The notes beneath the pieces are model-generated. The model was not told the origin of the DNA. It searched no databases and was given only the letters and a program-made list of their open reading frames with translations. From Pseudoalteromonas aliena SW19 (GTDB lineage Bacteria; Pseudomonadota; Gammaproteobacteria; Enterobacterales; Alteromonadaceae), in the NCBI RefSeq assembly GCF_014905615.1, contig NZ_AQGU01000026.1:372001-436000 (forward strand): a stretch of 64,000 bases of DNA, read 5' to 3'. Shown here in pieces: positions 1 to 10,298 of this stretch (positions are counted from its first letter, which is position 1; the number at the start of each line of letters is the position of its first letter). The position numbers were made by a program, and so were the translations under genes.

Positions 1-521
1 ATACGGTCTGCAATCGCTGATGGCGAAAAACCACCAAATACAACAGAATGAATAGCGCCAATGCGTGCGCATGCCTGCATTGCGTAAATTGCCTGAGGTG
101 TCATTGGCATGTAAATAGCGACACGGTCACCTTTTTGTACACCTAGTTTTTTTAACCCGTTCGCAAATTTAGCGACTTCATCGTGTAATTGCTGATAAGT
201 AATATTCTCACTTTGAGATGGGTCATCACCTTCCCAAATAAGCGCTGTTTTATTTGCTTTGGTTTTTAGATGGCGATCAATGCAGTTATAAGAGGCATTA
301 AGATAACCGTCTTCATACCACTTAATACTAATGTGGCCTTTGTCGAATGATGTGTTTTTAACGATTGAATAAGGAGTCGACCAGTCAAGACGTTTACCAT
401 GCTCAGCCCAAAAGCTTTGAGGATCGTCAATTGATTGCTTGTAAAGCGTATCGTATTTATTTTTATCGATGAGTGTTGCGTCTTTAATGTGCGCAGGAAC
501 AGGATAGATACTTTGTGACAT
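1..521 (-). CDS. acs: Acetyl-CoA synthetase, N-terminal part (cut by window edge)
   Basis: Only the first 173 codons are present; the gene runs off the left edge. The start ATG lies at 519-521 on the minus strand and the product begins [12 protein letters not shown]. The visible part is the N-terminal cap and the beginning of the AMP-binding domain, with [17 protein letters not shown] and, near the edge, [20 protein letters not shown], both typical of Acs. The enzyme activates acetate to acetyl-AMP and then acetyl-CoA in the cytoplasm, allowing growth on acetate. It is divergent from the porin gene to its right, with about 690 bp between them. Family assignment is firm; catalytic residues lie outside the window. 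Confidence 0.93.
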   Translation of the reverse strand, partial: MSQSIYPVPAHIKDATLIDKNKYDTLYKQSIDDPQSFWAEHGKRLDWSTPYSIVKNTSFDKGHISIKWYEDGYLNASYNCIDRHLKTKANKTALIWEGDDPSQSENITYQQLHDEVAKFANGLKKLGVQKGDRVAIYMPMTPQAIYAMQACARIGAIHSVVFGGFSPSAIADR

Positions 522-796
522 CTTCGTCTCCATTAAATTACTTGCCTTTGGCTCTTATCAAGGATTACTCAGCAGTGCTTTATTAAGTATTAGACCTTAG
601 TTGTACATCCCTTCAAATTGCTAATATGTAGTTTATAATCTTACTGATTTTAATTTTTTACATAAAAAATACAAGACGTTAAATATAAGTGAATACATAC
701 TAGCTTGGCCTTAAACCTTAGTCTTATAGACCAATAGGTTATTGAGTAAATATTACACATACTCAACAGTAGCAAACACAAAAGTTAAATATATTT

Positions 797-1095
797 TTCT
801 CTAGCCAGAAGTTTTCAGTGAAAACATAACGGATTTACATGTTAATAGCGGGCTGATTGCCAGTAAATTCAACGCAGTTAGCACTAAAAATAATGGCTTG
901 AGATAGATTTATACCAATCTGCTTATATATGGGGTCTATTTAACGTTAAGAAAATTACGCTAGAACTAGGCAAAAATCTTTGTATTTAGTTGTTCTAAAT
1001 AAAAAATTTTTAACGACGTTATAGTGCAATTTAATTCGTTAAATTGTTCAAAGATTTATGCAGATTGGCATTGTTATCAAGAGTTCTGGTTATTG
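797..1095. repeat. Family B repeat copy split by a nested family A element
   Basis: Bases 797-910 match the interior of the family B copy at 51,130-51,326 (shared stretches include AGTAAATTCAACGCAGTTAG and TTTCTCTA..CCAG). The match stops at GAGATAGATTT, where a complete family A element (911-1071) begins, and resumes after it as TTATCAAGAGTTCTGGTTA, which corresponds to the right end TTATCCAGAGTTCAGGTTA. The left end of this B copy is not recognisable. The right arm has diverged more than in other copies. Confidence 0.75.
911..1071 (+). repeat. Family A inverted-repeat element, copy 1 (MITE-like)
   Basis: About 161 bp bounded by ATACCAATCTGC and GCAGATTGGCAT, which are inverted repeats with one mismatch. 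A second copy in the opposite orientation lies at 27,373-27,532 and matches over nearly the whole length. It contains no ORF of useful size. Size, terminal inverted repeats and lack of coding capacity fit a miniature non-autonomous element. It interrupts a family B repeat. The rest of 522-1213 holds only AT-rich sequence and presumably the promoters of acs and the porin gene, which I cannot place with confidence. Confidence 0.85.
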
Positions 1096-1213
1096 ACTAT
1101 AAGAACTTACTAAACCTCTTTTTATTAGCAAGTAATACTCGTAGCAAGTGTTATAAAAAAATTGTGAATAAAAAAGCAACAAACAACAAGTAGTCTAAAT
1201 AAAGGACACTACA

Positions 1214-2380
1214 ATGAAATTTACTCCATTAAAAACATTGGCTGCAAGCGCTGTTATCTGTGCACTTTCGAGCACAGCTTATGCGGCAACAGCAGCAAAA
1301 ATTGGTGATACAGAATTTAACTACGGTGGATATATTAAACTCGACTCTATGTGGAGTGATTATTCAGCGGGTGCACCAGCAGGTTCAAATGTAGGACGTG
1401 ATTTTTACGTTCCAAGCACACTGACTGTTGGTAACGATAGCAACTCTGATGCGGTGTTTGATATGCATGCCCGTGAATCTCGTTTTAATTTTGGTACTGC
1501 CACCGTTATGGATAACGGTAAAACGATAAAAACTAAAATTGAAATTGATTTTTTAGCATCAGCTACCGGCGGTAACGAACGCGTTTCAAATTCATATGCT
1601 CCACGTATTCGCCATGCCTTTGTAACCTATGACGGCTGGTTATTTGGTCAAACATGGTCAAATTTTCAAAATGTGGGTGCCCTTGCAGAAACGCTTGATT
1701 TCGTAGGTCCAGCTGAAGGCACTGTTTTTGTTCGTCAATCTCAAATTAAATACACAACTGGCGCATGGTCTTTTTCATTAGAAAATCCAGAAAGTACAAT
1801 TTCTACAGCTAGCGGAATGGCTGTTACTGATGATGCATCATTACCAGATTTTACAGCGCGTTATACGCACAAAGCTGACTGGGGTAATATAGTTGTAGCA
1901 GCACTTGCACGCCAACTAACTTATAAAGTAGGCGCTGTAGATGCTGATGAAACATCGTTTGGTATAAGCGCATCCGGTAAAATAAATCTAGGCGATGACA
2001 ACCTTAAATTTATGCTTACTCAAGGTAAAGGCTTAGGCCGATACGTAGGCTTAAACGTAGCGCACGGTGCTGTTCTTAATGGCGATGATCTCGATGCAAT
2101 AGATTCTACGTCTGGTTTTGTTGCTTATCAGCACAAGTGGAACAGCCAATGGCGTTCAACATTCCTTTATTCGTTCTTTTCAGCAGATAACAACGCAGAC
2201 TTACTTGCTATTTCTGGCGATCCAACTGAATCAAGCCAAAGCTATAGTGCCAATATTTTATACTCTCCAGTTAAACGCTTAACGTTTGGTGCTGAATTTA
2301 AACATGCTGAGCGAGAAACAGAAAGCGGCGTTGATGGCGATTTAGAGCGCCTGCAGTTCTCTGTAAAATACTCTTTTTAA
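1214..2380 (+). CDS. DcaP-like trimeric outer-membrane porin
   Basis: 388 residues with a signal peptide cleaved after STAYA (about residue 24) and a C-terminal ...QFSVKYSF with terminal Phe, the usual outer-membrane beta-barrel sorting signal. The N-terminal strands (FNYGGYIKLDSMWSDYS), the RESRFNF segment and IRHAFVTYDGWLFGQTWSNF are typical of the DcaP family, which forms 16-stranded trimeric channels that take up small anionic substrates such as dicarboxylates. The ATG at 1214 follows AAAGGACACTACA, a good ribosome site. It stands alone between acs (divergent) and a family B repeat that begins 5 bp after its stop. Substrate is not known from sequence. Its closeness to acs hints at organic-acid uptake, which is inference. 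Confidence 0.8.
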   Translation: MKFTPLKTLAASAVICALSSTAYAATAAKIGDTEFNYGGYIKLDSMWSDYSAGAPAGSNVGRDFYVPSTLTVGNDSNSDAVFDMHARESRFNFGTATVMDNGKTIKTKIEIDFLASATGGNERVSNSYAPRIRHAFVTYDGWLFGQTWSNFQNVGALAETLDFVGPAEGTVFVRQSQIKYTTGAWSFSLENPESTISTASGMAVTDDASLPDFTARYTHKADWGNIVVAALARQLTYKVGAVDADETSFGISASGKINLGDDNLKFMLTQGKGLGRYVGLNVAHGAVLNGDDLDAIDSTSGFVAYQHKWNSQWRSTFLYSFFSADNNADLLAISGDPTESSQSYSANILYSPVKRLTFGAEFKHAERETESGVDGDLERLQFSVKYSF

Positions 2381-2384
2381 TAAA

Positions 2385-2502
2385 TAACCTGAACTCTGGA
2401 TAATAAATCTATCTCGAGCAGCTATTTTCAGCGCTAGAAAATAAATTTAAATATCAACATGATTCAATACGTTAGTAAATCTCTTAAACAGAGCTCAGGT
2501 TA
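2385..2502 (+). repeat. Family B inverted-repeat element (short form) after the porin gene
   Basis: 118 bp starting TAACCTGAACTCTGGATAAT and ending AACAGAGCTCAGGTTA, so the ends form an imperfect inverted repeat. The left 60 bp match copies at 20,634 and 22,384; the centre differs from the long copy at 51,130. It starts 5 bp after the porin stop codon. Confidence 0.8.
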
Positions 2503-2525
2503 AGTAAAAACAGTTTACTTCCTTT

Positions 2526-2547
2526 AAGCGGCTTCGGCCGTTTTTTT
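2526..2547 (+). terminator. Rho-independent terminator of the porin gene
   Basis: Stem CGGC/GCCG with a TTCG tetraloop, extended by A-T and G-T pairs, followed by seven T. It lies just after the family B repeat, so the repeat would be part of the porin transcript. Confidence 0.85.
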
Positions 2548-2622
2548 ATGATCATGATTAAAGTTAGAGTTAGCTTTTATATATGACGCTAAAAATTATG
2601 GATAAAAACAATAAAATGCAAT

Positions 2623-2637
2623 TGCAAATCAATATCA
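2623..2637 (+). promoter_or_regulatory. Putative Fur box of the TonB-dependent receptor gene
   Basis: TGCAAATCAATATCA matches the 7-1-7 Fur consensus TGATAATNATTATCA at 11 of 14 defined positions. It ends about 45 bp before the ATG of the siderophore receptor, where a promoter is expected. Iron repression would fit the product. The match was made by eye. Confidence 0.6.
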
Positions 2638-2682
2638 TTTAGATTAAATTACGCACTTCTTTTGAACTAATTGGAAAAACTC

Positions 2683-4806
2683 ATGTCGTCCCCTCAAGTT
2701 TTGCGTTTATCTAAACTAAGCTTTGCTACTTCTTTAATTCTATCTGGTTATGCTTTTGCAGATGAAGTGAAAGCAAAAGATGAACCTCTCGAAAAAATTG
2801 CAGTCTATGGCCAGCATCATAAAAACTACATCACAGAAGAAGCACAATCGGCTACAAAATTAGGCTTAACAATAAAAGAAACGCCGCAGTCAATCTCAGT
2901 TGTTTCACGTGCCCTAATGGACGACTTTTCACTAGACGATATTAATTCTGTATTAGAAAGCACACCAGGTGTAACGGTAGAACAAATAGAAACTGACCGT
3001 ACTTATTTTAAAGCTCGTGGTTTTGAAATCACCAATTTCCAAGTTGATGGCTTAGGCATTCCGCAAAGTTCAGGCTCTATTCAAGGCAGCCTTGACACAT
3101 CAATTTATGACCGCGTTGAAATTGTGCGTGGAGCAAACGGTTTAATGACAGGTGCAGGTAATCCTTCAGCGACCGTCAATATGGTGTTAAAAAAACCAAC
3201 ATATACAACGCAAGCTAATGCATCTGCTTCTTATGGTTCGTGGAATAAAAAACGTTTAGATTTAGATGTATCTACACCAATAAATGACGAGCATGCTGTA
3301 CGTGCGGTATTTACAAAACAAAAAGCTGACTCTTACCTCGATCGTTATGAGACAGATAAAACTATTGTATATTTAGCCTACGAAGGCAAATTAACAGACA
3401 GTACATCGCTTAGCGTTAATTACGTGAATCAACAAAAAGATGCCGACAGCCCGCTTTGGGGCGCACTTCCTCTTTATTACACAGATGGCACACCTACTGA
3501 CTATGACGAATCAACCAGCACTGCTGCCGATTGGTCTTACTGGGATAACAGTGCAGAGCAAGTATATGTAACACTTGAGCAAAACTTATCAGCAACATGG
3601 GTGGCTAGAGCACGTTATGCTCATGTTAAAAATGATCAAAAATCGGAATTATTTTTCGTATATGGCACGCCAAACAAAGAAACTGGGCTCGGTTTAACAG
3701 GTTATGCCAGCCGCTATGATTATAGTGATAAACACGATTTATTTGATTTATATGCCAGTGGTAAATTTGATTTATTTGGCCAAGAGCACGACCTATCGTT
3801 TGGTGTTAGCCAAGCAAAAATGGATTACAAAGACCTGTCGCTTTACGATTACACTACAGGTAATGGCTTTCCAGCAATGCCATCTCTTAAAACATGGGAT
3901 GGCGTAATGCCAGAGGCAACCCTTGCTGATAGTGAAAATGGGAGTGATATAACTAACGAACAAAAATCAGCTTATATATCTACACGCCTTAAGTTAAGTG
4001 AACCGCTGAGCCTACTTGCTGGCGTGCGTTATACTGATTGGGAAACAAAAGGTACAGCTTATAGCGTGTCTCAAACACGCAGTGACTCAGAGTTAATACC
4101 ATACATAGGTACCGTGTATGACTTCAGTGATACGTTATCTGCATATGCAAGCTACACAGAAACATTTGTACCGCAAAAAGAGCTTGATATAAATGCGAAT
4201 CAACTTCCGGCTATTACTGGTAAAAGTAGTGAAATAGGTGTTAAAGCGCAGCTTCTTGACGATCAATTGTTTGTAACCTTTGCTTATTTTGATGCAAAAC
4301 AAGATGGCCTTGCTGTTGCTCTTCCTAATTCCGTACCTGGTGATACACGTTATTATGCAGCCGATGGGATTAACAGTAACGGCTTTGAAGTCGAACTAAG
4401 TGGTAAGTTTACAGACGATTTAAGTGCAAGTATTAGCTTCAGTAATTTAAGTATTGATGGTGATGACCTAGTAAAAGACTACACACCAGAAAACCAACTT
4501 AAAGTGGCAGCAACTTACCAAGTTCCGTTAGTTGATGGTTTATCGTTTGGCGCAAATTACCGCTGGCAGGATTCAACTAGCCGCGTTCAAGTTAAAGATG
4601 CTAACGGTATGGCGGCTGTTACCACAAATCAAGATGCATACGGATTACTTGATTTAATGGCCACTTACGAAATTACTGACAATATAGGTGTAACATTTAA
4701 TATAAATAACACCACAGGCGAAAAATACTTAAACAGCCTATATTGGGCACAAGGTTACTACGGTGCACCACGTAACTACGGCCTATCTGTAAACTGGCAG
4801 TTATAA
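2683..4806 (+). CDS. TonB-dependent siderophore receptor
   Basis: 707 residues from the ATG at 2683; a TTG four codons upstream is in frame but less likely. The signal peptide ends near residue 26 (GYAFA). A TonB-box-like EKIAVYG lies at about residues 37-43. The plug domain follows (TIKETPQSISVVSRALMDD, YFKARGFEITNFQVDG, YDRVEIVRGANGLMTGAGNP), then a 22-stranded barrel ending GAPRNYGLSVNWQL. These plug motifs are those of ferric-hydroxamate and pyoverdine-type receptors (FhuE/FpvA/FoxA class). It would import a ferric siderophore across the outer membrane using TonB-ExbBD energy. A likely Fur box lies just upstream. No siderophore synthesis genes are nearby, so it may use a foreign siderophore. 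Confidence 0.88.
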   Translation: MSSPQVLRLSKLSFATSLILSGYAFADEVKAKDEPLEKIAVYGQHHKNYITEEAQSATKLGLTIKETPQSISVVSRALMDDFSLDDINSVLESTPGVTVEQIETDRTYFKARGFEITNFQVDGLGIPQSSGSIQGSLDTSIYDRVEIVRGANGLMTGAGNPSATVNMVLKKPTYTTQANASASYGSWNKKRLDLDVSTPINDEHAVRAVFTKQKADSYLDRYETDKTIVYLAYEGKLTDSTSLSVNYVNQQKDADSPLWGALPLYYTDGTPTDYDESTSTAADWSYWDNSAEQVYVTLEQNLSATWVARARYAHVKNDQKSELFFVYGTPNKETGLGLTGYASRYDYSDKHDLFDLYASGKFDLFGQEHDLSFGVSQAKMDYKDLSLYDYTTGNGFPAMPSLKTWDGVMPEATLADSENGSDITNEQKSAYISTRLKLSEPLSLLAGVRYTDWETKGTAYSVSQTRSDSELIPYIGTVYDFSDTLSAYASYTETFVPQKELDINANQLPAITGKSSEIGVKAQLLDDQLFVTFAYFDAKQDGLAVALPNSVPGDTRYYAADGINSNGFEVELSGKFTDDLSASISFSNLSIDGDDLVKDYTPENQLKVAATYQVPLVDGLSFGANYRWQDSTSRVQVKDANGMAAVTTNQDAYGLLDLMATYEITDNIGVTFNINNTTGEKYLNSLYWAQGYYGAPRNYGLSVNWQL

Positions 4807-4850
4807 ATATATTTGATTTATTTAAGGCTGTAGATTTTTGCGGTTAAATT

Positions 4851-4882
4851 AAAAACGACACATTTTTAATGTGTCGTTTTTA
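4851..4882 (+). terminator. Terminator of the TonB-dependent receptor gene
   Basis: A 13-bp perfect stem, AAAAACGACACAT against ATGTGTCGTTTTT, with a five-base loop and a T-rich tail. The A/T ends make it usable in both directions. Confidence 0.9.
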
Positions 4883-4910
4883 TTTTTATCCGCTTCGAGT
4901 TTTGAACAAC

Positions 4911-4945
4911 AAAAAAGCGCTAATCATTACTGATCAGCGCTTTTT
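4911..4945 (-). terminator. Terminator of recA
   Basis: Stem AAAAAGCGCTGATCA / TAATCAGCGC-type hairpin (AAAAAGCGCT...AGCGCTTTTTT), 44 bp beyond the recA stop codon on the minus strand. It lies back to back with the receptor terminator, so the two convergent genes are insulated. Confidence 0.85.
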
Positions 4946-4988
4946 AAAGCTCGGGTCAAATCAAGCTTAAAAACTCATTTAAGACTGT

Positions 4989-6032
4989 TTAAAGGTCTGG
5001 ATCATCGCCTAACTTATCTTCACCATCTTCTGGCTCAATAGTTGCTTTTAGTAAAAGCATTTCGCGTAATTTACCTTCAATCTCATCTGCAATTTCTGGG
5101 TTTTCTTTCAAGAATTTAATCGAGTTAGATTTACCTTGGCCAACTTTGTTGCCACAGTAACTGTACCAAGCACCTGCTTTTTCAACAATTTTGTGCTTAA
5201 CACCTAGGTCAATTAACTCACCTTGCTTAGAAATACCCTCACCATACATGATGATAAATTCAGCTTGTTTAAACGGCGGCGCAACTTTGTTTTTAACAAT
5301 TTTAACGCGCGTTTCGTTACCAACAACTTCATCGCCTTCTTTAACAGAACCAATACGACGAATATCAATACGTACCGAGGCGTAAAACTTAAGTGCATTA
5401 CCACCCGTTGTTGTTTCAGGGTTACCAAACATAACACCAATTTTCATACGGATTTGGTTAATGAAAATACATAACGTGTTAGAGCGTTTAATGTTACCTG
5501 TTAGCTTACGTAATGCTTGTGACATTAAACGTGCTTGCAAGCCCATGTGCGAATCGCCCATGTCGCCTTCAATCTCAGCTTTTGGTGTAAGTGCAGCAAC
5601 CGAGTCAATAATAACCACGTCTACCGCGCTTGAGCGCACTAACATGTCACAAATTTCTAATGCTTGCTCACCGGTATCTGGTTGCGATACAAAAAGCTCA
5701 TCAATATTTACACCTAATTTTTGTGCATAAACTGGATCTAGAGCATGCTCAGCATCAATAAAAGCACATGTTTTGCCTTCTTTTTGTGCTTCTGCGATAA
5801 CTTGTAAAGTAAGCGTTGTTTTACCAGATGATTCAGGGCCATACACTTCAACAATACGTCCCATAGGTAAACCACCTATGCCTAAGGCAATATCAATGCC
5901 TAATGATCCTGTAGATACAGATTCAATGTTTAACGCTTTGTTATCACCCAATTTCATGATTGAGCCTTTACCAAATTGACGTTCAATTTGTGATAGTGCA
6001 GCGTCCAACGCTTTTTGTTTGTTATCGTTCAT
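4989..6032 (-). CDS. recA: Recombinase RecA
   Basis: 347 residues from the ATG at 6032, preceded by TTTGGAGAACAAA; a TTG four codons further upstream overlaps that ribosome site and was rejected. Walker A GPESSGKT lies at about 65-72, Walker [11 protein letters not shown] at about 139-148, and the DNA-binding loop region contains [29 protein letters not shown] when read in sections. The acidic C-terminus ends [10 protein letters not shown]. RecA forms filaments on single-stranded DNA for homologous recombination and triggers LexA self-cleavage. It is preceded by a canonical LexA box and by pncC upstream. recX, often next downstream, is not here; a terminator and a convergent receptor gene follow. 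Confidence 0.99.
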   Translation of the reverse strand: MNDNKQKALDAALSQIERQFGKGSIMKLGDNKALNIESVSTGSLGIDIALGIGGLPMGRIVEVYGPESSGKTTLTLQVIAEAQKEGKTCAFIDAEHALDPVYAQKLGVNIDELFVSQPDTGEQALEICDMLVRSSAVDVVIIDSVAALTPKAEIEGDMGDSHMGLQARLMSQALRKLTGNIKRSNTLCIFINQIRMKIGVMFGNPETTTGGNALKFYASVRIDIRRIGSVKEGDEVVGNETRVKIVKNKVAPPFKQAEFIIMYGEGISKQGELIDLGVKHKIVEKAGAWYSYCGNKVGQGKSNSIKFLKENPEIADEIEGKLREMLLLKATIEPEDGEDKLGDDPDL

Positions 6033-6066
6033 TTTGTTCTCCAAATCCAGCTAATGGAACCAAGTA

Positions 6067-6086
6067 TACTGTATGAAATCACAGTA
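6067..6086 (-). promoter_or_regulatory. LexA (SOS) box of recA
   Basis: TACTGTATGAAATCACAGTA contains CTGT-N8-ACAG, the gammaproteobacterial LexA operator, and is nearly symmetric. It is 35 bp upstream of the recA ATG. SOS control of recA is established for the group. Confidence 0.92.
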
Positions 6087-6100
6087 TCAAGCTAATTTTT

Positions 6101-6589
6101 TTATTTTATCTCACTTATTATAGTTTTTAATGAAAATACAATAGCTTGCATACGAACCTGAGCTCTATCACCGGTAAATACTCGTTTAAATGTAAGCGCT
6201 TTACCATTAATCTGCAGGCCAAACCACACAAGCCCAACAGGTTTATCTTTGCTAGCTCCACCTGGTCCAGCAATACCCGATATAGCTATCGCAATATCAG
6301 CGTTTGCTGCTTTAATTGCACCTAATGCCATTTCTTGTACTGTTTGCTCGCTCACAGCACCGTATTGCGTTAATGTACTACTATTTACATTCAGTAAATC
6401 CTGCTTTGCTTGATTACTGTAAGTGACAAATGCACGGTCAATATAAGCAGAGCTTCCTGGCGTATCTGTAAGCGCATAACTTACTCCGCCACCAGTACAT
6501 GACTCAGCACTAGTGATCCATAAGCATTTATCCGTTAAAATAGCACCTAATTGCGCAGCAAGTGTTTTAATCTCTTGATGTAATTCCAT
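6101..6589 (-). CDS. pncC: Nicotinamide-nucleotide amidohydrolase PncC (CinA C-terminal domain family)
   Basis: 162 residues from the ATG at 6589 ([11 protein letters not shown]). The stand-alone CinA C-terminal domain is clear: [22 protein letters not shown], then [24 protein letters not shown] and [12 protein letters not shown]. The catalytic Ser-Lys pair expected of the family maps to SAESCTGG and the later KxD region. The enzyme deamidates NMN to nicotinic acid mononucleotide in pyridine nucleotide salvage. It lies upstream of recA in the same direction, as in many gammaproteobacteria, and starts 21 bp from mutS on the opposite strand. The longer frame to 6652 would overlap mutS and has no support. 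Confidence 0.92.
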   Translation of the reverse strand: MELHQEIKTLAAQLGAILTDKCLWITSAESCTGGGVSYALTDTPGSSAYIDRAFVTYSNQAKQDLLNVNSSTLTQYGAVSEQTVQEMALGAIKAANADIAIAISGIAGPGGASKDKPVGLVWFGLQINGKALTFKRVFTGDRAQVRMQAIVFSLKTIISEIK

Positions 6590-6610
6590 ATTCAGCCTTT
6601 GGGTAAATAC

Positions 6611-9196
6611 ATGTCGTTTGATCTTTATGCACCACACACTATAAAACAACAAACCCCTATGATGCAGCAGTATCTAAAAATAAAATCAGAGCATCGCGAT
6701 ATTTTATTGTTTTATCGTATGGGCGATTTTTACGAACTCTTTTTTGACGACGCTAAACGCGCCGCTCAATTACTCGATATTTCGCAAACCCATCGCGGCA
6801 AAGCCGGTGGCGATCCTATCCCTATGGCGGGCGTGCCTTATCATGCAGTAGAGAACTACTTAGCACGCCTAGTTCAAATGGGTGAATCTGTTGCTATTTG
6901 CGAACAAGTTGGCGATCCAGCTACCAGTAAAGGCCCCGTTGATCGCAAAGTTGTTCGTATAGTTACACCAGGTACAATTTCTGACGAAGCGCTTTTACAA
7001 GAACGACAAGACAATTTGCTTACCAGTGTTTGGCAAAGTAAAAAAGGCCTGTACGGTATTGCCTACTTAGACATTAACTCTGGTCGCTTTAACGTTGTAG
7101 AGGTTAATACCGACGAAGCATTTAGCTCAACGGTTCAGCGCCTATCACCAGCAGAATTGCTATATAGCGAAAGCTTTGAAAATTTTCATTTAATTGAGCA
7201 TATAAAAGGGGCTCGTCGTCGCCCAGAGTGGGAATTCGACTTAGATACGGCCGAGCACTTATTATGCGATCAGTTTGGTACTAAAGATTTAGTAGGATTT
7301 GGTGTTGATAAAGCCCACAGCGCACTTGTTGCTGCCGGTTGTTTAATGCAATACGTAAAAGATACGCAGCGTATTGCACTGCCACATATTCGTGCTATTA
7401 AACTTGAGCACAACGAACACGCTGTTATTTTAGATGCAGCAACGCGTAAAAACTTAGAACTGACCGTTAATTTATCTGGCGGGTTTGAAAATACACTTGC
7501 CCAAGTACTTGATAAAACAGCAACCCCAATGGGCTCCCGTTTACTTAAGCGCCGTATACATACACCTATTCGTAATAAAGATGAGCTAAATTCTCGCTTA
7601 AATGCAATTAGCGCTATTTTAGATGCACAATTGTGCGGCGAATTACACGAATCACTAAAAGAGATTGGTGATGTAGAGCGTGTTATTGCGCGCTTAGCTT
7701 TATGCACAGCTCGCCCACGCGATTTAACTCGCCTGCGCAGTGCATTACAAGCGCTTGCGCCGCTACATACTTTATTAGCTGACGCTAACGACCCTCGTAT
7801 AGCGGGTATTATCAAGCACTCGCCTGAACTCCCTGATTTACAAGCATTGTTAGAGCAAGCTGTAATAGAAAATCCGCCTGTACTTATTCGTGATGGTGGC
7901 GTTATTGCCTCAGGTTATAACAGTGAACTTGATGAATGGCGCAACTTAAGCAAAGGCGCTACTGATGTTCTTGATCAACTAGAACTGCGTGAACGCGAAC
8001 GCACGGGTATTAGTACGCTTAAAATTGGTTACAACCGCGTGCATGGTTTCTTTATTGAAGTAAGCCGTGCCAACGCGCACTTAGTACCCGCCGACTACAT
8101 TCGTCGCCAAACGCTTAAAAATAACGAGCGTTATATAATCCCAGAGCTTAAAGAGCACGAAGATAAAGTGCTTGGCAGCCAATCAAAAGCCTTAGCGCTT
8201 GAAAAACAACTATATGAAGAGCTGTTTAGGTTTATTGCTCCACATATTGAACAGTTGCAAATGATGGCCGCCGCACTGGCTGATTTAGACGTATTAAATA
8301 ATTTAGCTGAGCGTGCATTTGCACTCAATTATGCAAAACCAGAACTGTGCGATAACGACAATATAAGCATTAAGCAAGGTCGTCACCCTGTTGTTGAACA
8401 AGTAATGAAAGAACCGTTTATTGCTAACCCTGTTGAATTAAACAGCCAACGTAAAATGTTGATTATTACGGGTCCAAACATGGGCGGTAAATCAACTTAT
8501 ATGCGCCAAACAGCACTTATTGTACTAATGGCTCACATTGGCAGTTATGTACCTGCAGACAGCGCTAAAATTGGCAATATCGATCGCATATTTACACGTA
8601 TTGGTGCTAGCGATGATTTAGCCTCTGGGCGCTCAACCTTCATGGTAGAAATGACCGAAACAGCCACTATTTTAAATAACGCCACGGCGCAGTCTTTGGT
8701 ATTAATGGATGAAATTGGTCGCGGGACAAGTACCTATGATGGGCTTTCGCTTGCGTATGCAACAGCCGATCATCTAGCATCAAAAATATCTGCAAAAACA
8801 TTATTTGCAACACACTACTTTGAACTAACAGAACTTGCAGAGCAAACCACGGGCCTTGTAAACGTGCACCTTGATGCCATAGAGCATAACGATACAATTG
8901 CCTTTATGCACACCGTACTTGATGGCGCAGCAAGTAAAAGTTTTGGCTTACAAGTAGCAGCTCTCGCAGGGGTGCCAAAAGCAGTCATTGCGCAAGCAAA
9001 ACAAAAACTTAAATTACTTGAAAACCATCAAAGCGTAACGGCGCAAAATACAGAGCAACAAGCATTTACTTTTAACAACGAGGCCGTACAAAGTACGCCT
9101 TCTGAAATAGAAGAGCAGTTAAGTGCTATCGAACCTGACAATTTAACGCCACGCCAAGCGCACGATTTATTATATAAACTAAAAGCATTGCTTTAA
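6611..9196 (+). CDS. mutS: DNA mismatch repair protein MutS
   Basis: 861 residues from the ATG at 6611; an in-frame TTG lies four codons upstream. The mismatch-recognition motif FYE is at residues 40-42 (GDFYELFF). Connector, lever and clamp domains follow, and the C-terminal ABC-type ATPase has Walker [14 protein letters not shown] near residue 620, then [20 protein letters not shown] in two parts, Walker [17 protein letters not shown] and the [10 protein letters not shown] switch. The C-terminal tail ends [17 protein letters not shown]. It recognises mismatches and recruits MutL. It is divergent from pncC, so both promoters must fit in or around 6590-6610 and within the neighbouring coding starts. 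Confidence 0.99.
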   Translation: MSFDLYAPHTIKQQTPMMQQYLKIKSEHRDILLFYRMGDFYELFFDDAKRAAQLLDISQTHRGKAGGDPIPMAGVPYHAVENYLARLVQMGESVAICEQVGDPATSKGPVDRKVVRIVTPGTISDEALLQERQDNLLTSVWQSKKGLYGIAYLDINSGRFNVVEVNTDEAFSSTVQRLSPAELLYSESFENFHLIEHIKGARRRPEWEFDLDTAEHLLCDQFGTKDLVGFGVDKAHSALVAAGCLMQYVKDTQRIALPHIRAIKLEHNEHAVILDAATRKNLELTVNLSGGFENTLAQVLDKTATPMGSRLLKRRIHTPIRNKDELNSRLNAISAILDAQLCGELHESLKEIGDVERVIARLALCTARPRDLTRLRSALQALAPLHTLLADANDPRIAGIIKHSPELPDLQALLEQAVIENPPVLIRDGGVIASGYNSELDEWRNLSKGATDVLDQLELRERERTGISTLKIGYNRVHGFFIEVSRANAHLVPADYIRRQTLKNNERYIIPELKEHEDKVLGSQSKALALEKQLYEELFRFIAPHIEQLQMMAAALADLDVLNNLAERAFALNYAKPELCDNDNISIKQGRHPVVEQVMKEPFIANPVELNSQRKMLIITGPNMGGKSTYMRQTALIVLMAHIGSYVPADSAKIGNIDRIFTRIGASDDLASGRSTFMVEMTETATILNNATAQSLVLMDEIGRGTSTYDGLSLAYATADHLASKISAKTLFATHYFELTELAEQTTGLVNVHLDAIEHNDTIAFMHTVLDGAASKSFGLQVAALAGVPKAVIAQAKQKLKLLENHQSVTAQNTEQQAFTFNNEAVQSTPSEIEEQLSAIEPDNLTPRQAHDLLYKLKALL

Positions 9197-9216
9197 ATTT
9201 ACTTTGTATAAAACAT

Positions 9217-9249
9217 AAAAAAGCCGAAGAATAAATCCTTCGGCTTTTT
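9217..9249. terminator. Bidirectional terminator between mutS and rpoS
   Basis: AAAAAAGCCGAAG and CTTCGGCTTTTT form a stable stem with A and T runs on each side, so it can stop transcripts from both convergent genes. Confidence 0.9.
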
Positions 9250-9288
9250 AACACACATAATCTTTTCTAGTTTGTACCGCTTTTATAG

Positions 9289-10263
9289 TTACGAGAATTG
9301 ATTAAACAAACTATCTGTACTTAACCCTTCTTGTTGCAAAATGTCTTTTAAACGACGCAATGCCTCAACTTGTATTTGTCTTACTCGTTCACGCGTTAAA
9401 CCAATTTCGCGACCTACATCTTCAAGTGTCGAAGGTTCATAACCAAGTAATCCAAATCGACGCGCTAATACTTCACGCTGTTTTGGGTTTAGCTCCCCTA
9501 ACCAATCAATAATATGTTTATTAATATCGTTATTTTGTACTTCGCCTTCAGGACCAAAACTTTTTTCATCCGGAATAATATCAAGTAGCACACTGTCGTT
9601 TTCACCGCCAATAGGCATATCAACAGAGGCTATTTTTTCATTTAAACGTAGCATTTTAGTCACGTCCTCAACAGGTCGGTCTAAGCTCTCTGCGATTTCT
9701 TCGGCGGTTGGTTCATGATCAAGTTTTTGCGTTAATTCTCGTGCCGTACGTAAATATACGTTAAGTTCTTTAACCACATGAATAGGTAAGCGAATGGTAC
9801 GTGTTTGGTTCATGATGGCACGTTCAATTGTTTGACGTATCCACCACGTAGCGTAAGTAGAAAATCTAAAACCACGCTCTGGATCAAACTTTTCAACAGC
9901 GCGAATTAAACCTAAATTCCCTTCTTCAATTAAATCGAGTAAGGCAAGGCCACGGTTATTATAACGGCGTGCAATTTTAACAACTAAACGCAGGTTACTT
10001 TCAATCATGCGTTTACGTGAGGCTTCACAGCCTTTTAAAGATTTACGGGCAAAGAATACTTCTTCTTCTGCGCTTAATAGTGGAGAGAAACCAATTTCGC
10101 CTAAATAAAGTTGTGTGGCATCTAAATTTTTAGTGACTTCTTCTTTGGCAAAAATATCTTCTTCGTCTACCTTTTCAAGTAGTGATGTTGTTTCTTCAAC
10201 GGCGGTGTCATCAAACTTTTCGTCATTCGTATTGTTTGTGTCAAGTTTTGCAGTGTTAGCCAT
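9289..10263 (-). CDS. rpoS: RNA polymerase sigma factor RpoS
   Basis: 324 residues from the ATG at 10263, preceded by TGGAGAAGGCTT. Region 1.2 ([21 protein letters not shown]), region 2 ([59 protein letters not shown]), region 3 and region 4 ([21 protein letters not shown]) are all present and of group 2 sigma type. It is the stationary-phase and general stress sigma factor. It is the last gene of the ftsB-to-nlpD run; in relatives its main promoter lies inside nlpD, which is likely here because only 35 bp separate the genes. Confidence 0.97.
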   Translation of the reverse strand: MANTAKLDTNNTNDEKFDDTAVEETTSLLEKVDEEDIFAKEEVTKNLDATQLYLGEIGFSPLLSAEEEVFFARKSLKGCEASRKRMIESNLRLVVKIARRYNNRGLALLDLIEEGNLGLIRAVEKFDPERGFRFSTYATWWIRQTIERAIMNQTRTIRLPIHVVKELNVYLRTARELTQKLDHEPTAEEIAESLDRPVEDVTKMLRLNEKIASVDMPIGGENDSVLLDIIPDEKSFGPEGEVQNNDINKHIIDWLGELNPKQREVLARRFGLLGYEPSTLEDVGREIGLTRERVRQIQVEALRRLKDILQQEGLSTDSLFNQFS

Positions 10264-10298
10264 AAGCCTTCTCCAGAGCAATTATCAATACCTAAAAA

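Noticed and set aside
2671..2682. TTG start for the TonB-dependent receptor
   Set aside because: The ATG at 2683 gives a normal signal peptide; the TTG adds four residues with no better ribosome site.
7270..7815. 181-codon open frame antisense to mutS
   Set aside because: It lies wholly inside mutS, has low-complexity Ser/Arg-rich sequence and no ribosome site; a shadow frame.
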